NCBI RefSeq assembly: GCF_018310695.1 | Contig: NZ_JAGXCY010000010.1 | Coordinates: 1-64,000, forward strand | Origin: Paenibacillus sp. Marseille-Q4541 | Lineage (GTDB): Bacteria > Bacillota > Bacilli > Paenibacillales > Paenibacillaceae | Length of the DNA: 64,000 nucleotides | Direction of reading: 5' to 3' | In this document: positions 34,092 to 40,948 of the stretch, one piece after another | How positions within the stretch are numbered: the first letter of the stretch is position 1 | Layout: each line of letters starts with the position of its first letter | Made by a program: the position numbers and the translations under genes | The notes under the pieces: model-generated | Database searches by the model: none | What the model saw: only the letters and a program-made list of their open reading frames with translations | Told to the model about the DNA's origin: nothing

Positions 34092-36410
34092 TTATAGCTG
34101 GATTGTTAATGTACCGTTGTTTTTCTCCGGTGTAATAACGACTCCTTGTTCACCTTTGGTAACCGTTCCGCCTACTACTTCAGACACTTCATGTATATCG
34201 CGTAATACGAGTGACCAAGCTTTTCCTGTTCCTTCTGAAACGACTTCCACTTTGGAACCTGTTCGCTGTGCAGTGACCGCCAGTTCCTCTTCTGCCTTCG
34301 TGCTGATTACTTTCGCTTCTGCAGAAGCATTCTCACCAAGTTCAAACAAATGCAAGCATACTCCCTCAGCGTAATCATATTCAATGACATCATTTACAGC
34401 CCCGACCGCAATGAGACTGTTTGGTTTCACCATCATCGGCAAAGTACGGAAACTGTGATTTTCATTTACGAAACGTCCACCGATCACTTTATCCCCAGTG
34501 AGGAAATTCGTCCAAGTTCCTTCAGGGAGATAGTAACTGACATCCCCTTCTTTATTAAAGACCGGAGCGACTAGAATGGAGTCACCGAGCATATATTGCG
34601 TATCCAGACCGAATGTTGCTGGATCTTTCGGGAACTCAAGCATCATCGCGCGCATCATAGGGATACCTTGAATCGTTGATTCCTTAGCAGACTTAAACAG
34701 ATAAGGCATCAAACTGATTTTAAGTTTGGTGAAATCACGAACCACATCAACAGATTCCTCATCGAACAGCCAAGGCACACGATATGAAGTGCTGCCATGC
34801 AGGCGACTGTGAGACGATAATAATCCAAATTGAACCCAGCGTTTGTATACATCAGCTGGTGCTGTATTTTCGAATCCGCTAATATCGTGACTCCAAAAAC
34901 CAAACCCAGATAAACCAAGGGAAAGGCCGCCACGTAGTGACTCTGCCATCGATTCATAAGTTGCAGAACAATCCCCACCCCAGTGTACTGGGAACTGCTG
35001 TCCACCTGCTGTAGCCGAACGAGCAAAGAGTGCTGCTTCATTTTTACCAAGCTTTTCTTCAAGCAATTCAAATACAGCTTTGTTATACATCTGTGTGTAA
35101 TAGTTGTGCATTTTCACCGGATCAGAGCCGTCATAATAAACGACATCCGTTGGAATTCTTTCACCAAAGTCTGTCTTGAAGGAATCTACTCCTTGGTCGA
35201 TCAGTACAGACAATTTACTCTTATACCATTCCACTGCATCAGGATTTGTGAAATCAACAAGGCCCATACCGGCTTGCCAAAGATCCCATTGCCATACACT
35301 TCCGTCTGCTGTTTTAACGAGGTATCCTTTTTCCATACCTTCATCGAACAGATAAGATTTTTCAGCAATATACGGATTAATCCATGCACAAATCTTAAGT
35401 CCTTTGTCTTTGAGCCTGCGGATCATTCCTTCTGGATCTGGGAACATCTCCTCATCCCATACAAAATCAGACCATTGATATTCCTTCATCCAGAAACAGT
35501 CAAAGTGGAATACAGACAAAGGCAAGTCTCTCTCTGCCATACCGTCTACGAAATGATTCACTGTGGCTTCATCATAATCCGTAGTAAACGAAGTCGTCAG
35601 CCATAGACCAAATGTCCATGCAGGCGGCAAAGCCGGTTTTCCTGTTAATGCAGTGTAGTTATTAAGAACATCTTTCGGGTTATCTCCACCAATAATGAAG
35701 TATTCCAGTGTTTCACCTTCTACACTAAACTGCACTTTGGAAACATTCTCAGAAGCAACCTCGTAAGAAACGCGCTCCGGATGATTCACGAATACACCGT
35801 ATCCTTTATTGGACAGATAAAAAGGAATGTTTTTATAAGCTTGTTCACTGCTTGTACCACCGTCTTCATTCCAGATATCAACGACCTGTCCATTTTTCAC
35901 AAATGGAGTGAAACGTTCACCAAGTCCATAAATATGTTCACCTACACCGAGATCCAGTTGTTCACGGAAATAAGCTTCCTTGTTAGGTCCTGTAATGTAA
36001 CCGGCTGCTTTATTTCCGCTTCCTGTCATACGCTTTCCATCGTATAAAAATTGAACGTCCCATCCGTTCGTCTTATCAATCTGAACACTCAGTTTGCCAC
36101 TTTCCAGTACAGCACCTTGCTCTGTCTTTTGAATAGAAACATTAGTATCTTGATCAAAAATTTCAAAAGCAGGGCCATGATTTACCTTCCCTTTATGATG
36201 GTTCAACGTTACTTTAATAACATTTGGCATCGGTGAACTGTATGTAGCCTTTAATAACGTACCGTTCAACGTATCCCCTTTCGTGCGAATATATTTAGTT
36301 GCCGCGTAAACGGTAATCGAATCTCCCTTTTGAACAATATCGCGAATATCAGTGGGGTTCTGAATTTCATACCCTTCACGCACGAGCCAGAATCCGTCTG
36401 TAAATTTCAT
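34092..36410 (-). CDS. yicI: Alpha-xylosidase, glycoside hydrolase family 31 (YicI type)
   Basis: Releases alpha-1,6-xylose from isoprimeverose-type xyloglucan oligosaccharides, in the cytoplasm (no signal peptide). At 772 aa it equals E. coli YicI in length. The nucleophile is Asp414 in FKTDFGERIP and the acid/base Asp480 in HWGGDC, each offset by two from YicI Asp416/Asp482. Other family blocks are GLGERFTPF, PAWTFGLWLTTSF, FHFDCFWMKE and GFGFWSHDISGFE. The FxxD-C-FWMKE loop is the alpha-xylosidase-type signature. GAAGGGGG is 9 nt before the ATG. A divergent AraC gene at 36605 is the likely regulator. Confidence 0.93.
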   Translation of the reverse strand: MKFTDGFWLVREGYEIQNPTDIRDIVQKGDSITVYAATKYIRTKGDTLNGTLLKATYSSPMPNVIKVTLNHHKGKVNHGPAFEIFDQDTNVSIQKTEQGAVLESGKLSVQIDKTNGWDVQFLYDGKRMTGSGNKAAGYITGPNKEAYFREQLDLGVGEHIYGLGERFTPFVKNGQVVDIWNEDGGTSSEQAYKNIPFYLSNKGYGVFVNHPERVSYEVASENVSKVQFSVEGETLEYFIIGGDNPKDVLNNYTALTGKPALPPAWTFGLWLTTSFTTDYDEATVNHFVDGMAERDLPLSVFHFDCFWMKEYQWSDFVWDEEMFPDPEGMIRRLKDKGLKICAWINPYIAEKSYLFDEGMEKGYLVKTADGSVWQWDLWQAGMGLVDFTNPDAVEWYKSKLSVLIDQGVDSFKTDFGERIPTDVVYYDGSDPVKMHNYYTQMYNKAVFELLEEKLGKNEAALFARSATAGGQQFPVHWGGDCSATYESMAESLRGGLSLGLSGFGFWSHDISGFENTAPADVYKRWVQFGLLSSHSRLHGSTSYRVPWLFDEESVDVVRDFTKLKISLMPYLFKSAKESTIQGIPMMRAMMLEFPKDPATFGLDTQYMLGDSILVAPVFNKEGDVSYYLPEGTWTNFLTGDKVIGGRFVNENHSFRTLPMMVKPNSLIAVGAVNDVIEYDYAEGVCLHLFELGENASAEAKVISTKAEEELAVTAQRTGSKVEVVSEGTGKAWSLVLRDIHEVSEVVGGTVTKGEQGVVITPEKNNGTLTIQL

Positions 36411-36487
36411 AGTTTCTTACCCCCTTCAGTTATACTATAATGATATTGATATAATCGGGCTTTTTCTTACGTTATTTTGATGAAATG

Positions 36488-36503
36488 TATCATTATTATG
36501 ATA
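36488..36503. promoter_or_regulatory. Inverted repeat in the GH31/AraC divergent spacer
   Basis: TATCAT-TATT-ATGATA, 6-4-6 symmetry, about midway between the two start codons. A second repeat TTATC-AATC-GATAA lies at 36528-36541. Both share a TATC/GATA core and may bind the AraC protein, though the region is AT-rich. Confidence 0.35.
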
Positions 36504-36604
36504 TTTTGTATACTTGAGCTCTTTGAATTATCAATCGATAACCATATATGGAAGCGATTACAAGTCCAATTCTTGAAACTTACAAGAAAGGAGTGTGTGT
36601 CACA

Positions 36605-37519
36605 ATGAACAAAGAATTACTTCGCGAAAATCGAGTTCACGGTCATTCCTTGTTTCCTGTCAGTGTTTATCCGGGGGTGGATCAACTCAATGGAGACAGT
36701 ATTCTTGACTGCCACTGGCATGATGAGATGGAAATCATACTAATGGAACAAGGCTCCGCAGTATTTCACGTAGATATGAATGTGTATGAGGTGAAAGCCG
36801 GGGAAGCTATTTTTGTAGGAAGTGGAGAAATCCACGCCGGATATCTATTAGGGGAGGAACGCTGTATTTTCTCAGCTATTGTTTTTGATTCAAGCTGGCT
36901 GGCGGGTCCTTCCTATGATGCTCTGCAAGAGAACCTAATTGATCCTTTGATGACAAAAAGACTCATTCCCCCTCGTCATATTAAGAAAAATACGTTGTGG
37001 GGAGCCTCCATTCTAGAGCACATCAACCGGATTCTATCTGAACACGAAGAGAAAAAACGAACTTTGGAGATTTCAACCAAGGCTCATTTATACCTTATCT
37101 TTGCTGAAATGTTTGAACAGATGCAGGTAAATGATCAACACACTAACCGGGTTACAGGCAGTCCCGATAAGATCGACCGGATTAAAATGGCACTGAACTA
37201 CGTTCATGAGCACTACAATGAAAGCATCAAATTAAAAGATCTGGCTGCCCATCTAAATATGAGTGAAGGACATTTTTGCAGATTTTTTAAGCAGATGGTG
37301 CAGAAAAGCCCTATTGATTATATTAATCACTACCGAATTCAAAAAGCGTGTAAACTGCTCGAGAACACCAACTACAAAGTCGTAGATATCGCAATGGAAG
37401 TTGGATTTGATAATCTCAGTTACTTCATCACCCTCTTCAAGAAACAAAAAGAAAAGACTCCTTCACAGTATCGTAAACTTTTCTATGAACAAATTGCCAT
37501 TGAAGCCATGACTATATAA
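36605..37519 (+). CDS. AraC family transcriptional regulator, divergent to GH31
   Basis: A 304-aa regulator with an N-terminal cupin domain (about 25-100; LDCHWHDEMEIILMEQGSAVFHVD and KAGEAIFVGSGEIHAGYLL) and a C-terminal double HTH (about 200-300; LAAHLNMSEGHFCRFFKQMVQKSPIDYIN, IAMEVGFDNLSYFITLFKKQKEKTPSQYRK). The ATG at 36605 follows AAAGGAG by 11 nt; the ATG at 36548 has no ribosome binding site and would lie in the promoter region. It probably activates the GH31 gene on binding an alpha-xyloside; this is inferred from position. Confidence 0.9.
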   Translation: MNKELLRENRVHGHSLFPVSVYPGVDQLNGDSILDCHWHDEMEIILMEQGSAVFHVDMNVYEVKAGEAIFVGSGEIHAGYLLGEERCIFSAIVFDSSWLAGPSYDALQENLIDPLMTKRLIPPRHIKKNTLWGASILEHINRILSEHEEKKRTLEISTKAHLYLIFAEMFEQMQVNDQHTNRVTGSPDKIDRIKMALNYVHEHYNESIKLKDLAAHLNMSEGHFCRFFKQMVQKSPIDYINHYRIQKACKLLENTNYKVVDIAMEVGFDNLSYFITLFKKQKEKTPSQYRKLFYEQIAIEAMTI

Positions 37520-37570
37520 AAAAGGTGCCTGGAACTTGAATACAAGATCCTTGGCACCTTTTCTTTTTTT
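37518..37570. terminator. Bidirectional terminator
   Basis: AAAAGGTGCC/GGCACCTTTT 10-bp stem with a partly paired 23-nt loop. It abuts the stop codons of both convergent genes. Confidence 0.8.
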
Positions 37571-38465
37571 ATCGTCTCAAAAGCGTTTCCCAACTGCCAT
37601 ATTCATGAATGGATACTCCCGTAAATGAACCATGTATCTTTGCTTTTTGCTCAAGCAATTGAAGCTGCTCAGCCATATAAACCGGTCCTTCTTCATAAAA
37701 AGTAATAAAATCCCCTTCATTACTTTTGTTCGTCTCTACCGCAATGGATACTTTTTTACCCAGAGCAGAAGCTTCTACAAGTTCACTATAGGCCGCATCA
37801 TAGATGGAGTTTGCTTTATCTCGATAAGCCATAATCGTAACTGAATCAAACTGGCGAATCATCCAGCTGCTGATTTTCATATCTTTACCGGGGATCGTAT
37901 AGTTATCAAGCCAAAATGGTAGATCTGCACCAATCTTCATATCAAGGCGTCTTGCTTCACTTGTCAAATACTTCACATTAGATTGCCACTGTCCTACTAC
38001 ATCATCACGGTTTTCTTTCCACTCGGGAAGCACATGCGGTTCGATATCCAAATGGATTCCTGCGAATTTCTCTGTCTCTTTTGCCTCACTTTGATATTTC
38101 TCAATCCAGTCTATAAAATCAGCGAGCCCACTTGCTGCTTCTGTTAACCCCCAAGAAGGGCGACCATCTAGGATCTCGACTTCGATTCCCGCTTTCGAAG
38201 CATTATGTATAAAGGATCTATAACTACTGATCGGTACGTCACGATTAATCTGTAAGTATATCACATTCAGATCATTCTCTTTTGCAAACGATAGTACTGA
38301 GTTTGGCGCGGTTTTAATCTGAGTTGTATCCCACAGCCAAGTAGCTGTCTGGCTCGTCGCTACCGGAGTAGCTTCTGCCTCTTCCAGAGTTCCTGCACAT
38401 GGTGTTACCGCAATAGCGAATACCAAAAGTATAGCGCCTAATTTCCTTTTGTTTCTTCTCCACAT
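37569..38465 (-). CDS. Secreted barrel-like protein under cyclic-di-GMP riboswitch control
   Basis: A 298-aa exported protein: a Sec signal peptide (about 1-30; MWRRNKRKLG then ILLVFAIAVTPCAG) and a mature domain with TIM-barrel-like strands: VIYLQINRDV, GIEVEILDG, FAGIHLDIEPH, MKIGADLPFW, FDSVTIMAYRD, KVSIAVETN and GVSIHEY. The H-x-D-x-E-x-H motif in HLDIEPH and MAY recall GH18/deacetylase-like barrels, but I cannot assign a family. The start at 38465 has AAGGAGTG 10 nt upstream; the longer frame would run through the riboswitch. Control by c-di-GMP suggests a role in the switch between motility and surface growth. The substrate is unknown. Confidence 0.8.
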   Translation of the reverse strand: MWRRNKRKLGAILLVFAIAVTPCAGTLEEAEATPVATSQTATWLWDTTQIKTAPNSVLSFAKENDLNVIYLQINRDVPISSYRSFIHNASKAGIEVEILDGRPSWGLTEAASGLADFIDWIEKYQSEAKETEKFAGIHLDIEPHVLPEWKENRDDVVGQWQSNVKYLTSEARRLDMKIGADLPFWLDNYTIPGKDMKISSWMIRQFDSVTIMAYRDKANSIYDAAYSELVEASALGKKVSIAVETNKSNEGDFITFYEEGPVYMAEQLQLLEQKAKIHGSFTGVSIHEYGSWETLLRR

Positions 38466-38490
38466 TTGTTGTACACTCCTTCGATTTTCA

Positions 38491-38580
38491 CATCGGCAAC
38501 CGGCTGTCATCGTAAGTCGTTAGACTCACCTTAGACCCTTTGGCTTTGCGTCTCTACCTTTCGGTAAATTTGCCCTCAGT
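38491..38580 (-). ncRNA. Class I cyclic-di-GMP riboswitch (GEMM-I)
   Basis: Read on the minus strand, this leader has the conserved GEMM-I elements in order: AGGGCAAA; a hairpin TTACC-GAAA-GGTAG with the GAAA tetraloop (38559-38562); GACGCAAAGCC (38542-38552); GGGTCTAAGG, the tetraloop-receptor strand; a variable hairpin GTGAGTC-TAAC-GACTTAC (38512-38529); and GACAGCCGGTTGCC (38495-38508). Sequence and structure agree with the class I aptamer throughout. The aptamer ends about 10 nt before AAGGAG (38476-38481), and a small CGAT/ATCG hairpin (38482-38495) abuts that site, so control of translation is likely. No terminator is seen between aptamer and start codon. Confidence 0.93.
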
Positions 38581-38859
38581 GTATACTTTCCGATCCAATG
38601 GTCACTGCCCTATCTCTCTCTTCTCACCTCTTAGAACTATTCATAGCTTATACAGGATTACCAAAGTCTCATCCGTATATACGAATATTAAGGACCAAAG
38701 AATCACCTTATACTTATATTTTTCGTAATAAAAGTGAAACTTCTTTATAGGTCTTTAGATTCATTTAGGTATAAAAAACCATTTTTTTGGTCAAAACACA
38801 AAAAAATAGGTGAACAGACACGTGTCTGTTCACCTATTTTTATACGAACAAGCTAAAGT
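38511..38859. other. Intergenic region between the c-di-GMP-controlled gene and ade
   Basis: Holds the upstream part of the riboswitch (to about 38580), an AT-rich stretch that must contain its minus-strand promoter (no confident -35/-10 pair seen), and the 40-bp palindromic terminator of ade at 38802-38841. No coding potential seen. Confidence 0.6.
38802..38841. terminator. 40-bp perfect palindrome, terminator of ade
   Basis: Both 20-nt arms are exact complements with no spacer (AAAAATAGGTGAACAGACAC and its complement); the hairpin loop would be formed by the central bases. It is 18 bp past the ade stop, with T5 on either strand. Confidence 0.85.
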
Positions 38860-40683
38860 TTACTCTTCAAACAAAGGTACGATTTTGATCCCATCCGCAG
38901 AAATCTGAACAAGTCCTTTATCAGATAAACGAAGCTCAGGAATAACGACCAGTGCAAGTAAGGATAAGGTCATAAAAGCATTATTCAGATAACAGCCCGC
39001 CGTTTGCAGAGCTGTGCTGATTCCTGCAGACTGTGATGCTACCACTTCAAAAGGCTCTGTAGACATGAGACCAGCAATTTGTAGCGGGAACTCCGTTATA
39101 CCTTCCTCTGTAATTACAACAACTCCACCTTGCATAGCAGCTACCCGATTTCCTGCTTCAGCCATCAAATTTTCATCAGTTCCGATGACCATCAGATTGT
39201 GGCTGTCGTGAGCCACTGTCATCGCTATCGCAGCGGGCCGATCAAATCCAACACCTCCGACAAGAGCGACGGCTTTGTTACCTGTCATGTGATGTCTTTC
39301 AATGACTGCTATTTTACAAACATCTTGAGTTTTACTTATTTTCACTTGCCCTGACTCAACCTGTACGGTTTTCCACACTTCTTTGGTTTCCACATGGTTC
39401 TCAGTTACCTGAATCACTCTTGCTTTTAGCTCTCCACCAGAAATAGGAGCTTTTATGACAAAGTCCTCAGGCCGCACTGTTTCCGCAAGATGAACTGTTC
39501 CAAGCGCATCTTGAGGGTAAATATAAGGTTCCCACTCCGCAACCATCTCTCCTGCACGGGCAACGACTTGACCCGCAGCAATCGTCGTATCCACATCGAC
39601 ATCTGCAAGGCGTCCATTCAAGAGGATAATATCCGCAATGGAACCTGGGGTGATCGAACCCACATCCCGCTGAACACCAAAACGTTCCGCAGTGTTAATG
39701 GTCGCCATTTGAAATGCGGTTACCGGCTTCAAGCCTTGTGAAATAGCAAGCCTTACTACAAAATTCATATGTCCTTCATCCAGCAAAGACTCGGAACTGC
39801 GATCGTCGGTGACAAGCATCATCCGCCGAGTATCAAGACCTAGCTCAGTTGCTGCTTTAATTGTCTCTGCAACATCGTGCCAAGCTGAACCTTGACGCAG
39901 TTTTGCATACATTCCGAGTCGAATACGTTCTGCCACATCTTCTTTGGTTACACATTCATGATCTCCCGTAACGCCTGCAGCAGCATACACGGGAAGTCTC
40001 CAGTCATCCGATGCCCATGTAAAGTGACCATCTACTGCTTTTCCTGCCCGAAGTGTCGCTTCAATTTCGCCAATCATTTTGTCATCACCATACACTACGC
40101 CTGGGAAATTCATAACTTCGCCGAGTCCAATCATATCCGGTCCCCAAGACAAAGCTTCTGCCACTTCCTCTGGTCCAATCCATGCGCCCGTCGTTTCGAG
40201 TTCCGGACTTGTGGAAGGTACACAAGAAGGAGCCTGCATGTAAGCGGCAAGCGGTGTAGTTCTTGCTTCCTCCAGCATATACTTGAGCCCTTTTAAACCT
40301 AAAACATTGGATATCTCATGGGCATCAAAAAATCCTCCCGTTGTGCCCAGCGGTAATACGGCTCTTGCAAACTCAGATACTTTAAGCTGTGTACTTTCAA
40401 TATGACAATGTCCATCCATCAGCCCAGGTGCTATGTACTGTCCCGTTGCGTCAATGATTTCTGTGTCCGGTCCAATTGTATGCGAAACATCTTTACCGAC
40501 ATAAGCAATTCTGGATCCTTGAACAGCAACGGACATATGATCTAAGATCTCACCAGAAATAACATTAACAAGTGTACCGCCTTGAATGACAAGCGATGCC
40601 TTCATATCTCCTCTTGCAGTAGCCACCAGATCTTTTACACAATCGGCTAAGGCAGGTCTTTCAAAGCGTTTCGTTTTCAACAT
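38860..40683 (-). CDS. ade: Adenine deaminase
   Basis: Deaminates adenine to hypoxanthine in purine salvage. An amidohydrolase-fold protein of about 607 aa, close to Bacillus AdeC. Features: N-terminal beta-sandwich with GTLVNVISGEI, metal-binding DGHCHIEST, FFDAHEISNV, GEVMNFPGVVYGDD, GHFTWASDD (proton shuttle/His ligand region), MLVTDDRSSESLLDEGHMN and the C-terminal VAHDSHNLMVIGTDE, a second metal-site motif of adenine deaminases. GGGGGAG lies just upstream of ATG 40683; ATG 40704 is possible but has no site. A consensus promoter lies upstream at 40729-40757. No purine riboswitch fits in the roughly 40-nt leader. Confidence 0.93.
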   Translation of the reverse strand: MLKTKRFERPALADCVKDLVATARGDMKASLVIQGGTLVNVISGEILDHMSVAVQGSRIAYVGKDVSHTIGPDTEIIDATGQYIAPGLMDGHCHIESTQLKVSEFARAVLPLGTTGGFFDAHEISNVLGLKGLKYMLEEARTTPLAAYMQAPSCVPSTSPELETTGAWIGPEEVAEALSWGPDMIGLGEVMNFPGVVYGDDKMIGEIEATLRAGKAVDGHFTWASDDWRLPVYAAAGVTGDHECVTKEDVAERIRLGMYAKLRQGSAWHDVAETIKAATELGLDTRRMMLVTDDRSSESLLDEGHMNFVVRLAISQGLKPVTAFQMATINTAERFGVQRDVGSITPGSIADIILLNGRLADVDVDTTIAAGQVVARAGEMVAEWEPYIYPQDALGTVHLAETVRPEDFVIKAPISGGELKARVIQVTENHVETKEVWKTVQVESGQVKISKTQDVCKIAVIERHHMTGNKAVALVGGVGFDRPAAIAMTVAHDSHNLMVIGTDENLMAEAGNRVAAMQGGVVVITEEGITEFPLQIAGLMSTEPFEVVASQSAGISTALQTAGCYLNNAFMTLSLLALVVIPELRLSDKGLVQISADGIKIVPLFEE

Positions 40684-40728
40684 AAGCTCCCCCATTCGTA
40701 CCATCCATGAAAAAATATATTGTTATCG

Positions 40729-40757
40729 ATTATAGTAGTCCGATCCTCACATGTAAA
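40729..40757 (-). promoter_or_regulatory. Sigma-A promoter of ade
   Basis: On the minus strand: TTTACA (40752-40757), a 17-nt spacer and TATAAT (40729-40734). Transcription would start about 40 nt before the ade start codon. Confidence 0.75.
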
Positions 40758-40899
40758 CAAATTTAACTCAAATTGTATTATCATTTCAGTAAGGTAACCA
40801 AAAGATCAATAATTATACCAAAATATAACATTGGATATTCAATATTCCTTTCATTTTATGTAAATGTTTTGAATATCATCCATTCGTTTGATTTACATA

Positions 40900-40934
40900 C
40901 AAAAAAGCATTCCAGATCGAATCTGAAATGCTTT
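40900..40934 (-). terminator. Terminator of helD
   Basis: AAAGCATT-C-CAGAT / ATCTG-A-AATGCTTT stem with a CGA loop and T6 on the minus strand. Confidence 0.85.
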
Positions 40935-40948
40935 GAATTTCTTTTTTG

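Noticed and set aside
38466..38510. N-terminal extension of the secreted barrel-like ORF
   Set aside because: It runs through the 3' part of the c-di-GMP aptamer; AAGGAG supports 38465.
40684..40757. Purine riboswitch before ade
   Set aside because: The predicted transcript leader is only about 40 nt and none of the conserved purine aptamer sequence is present.
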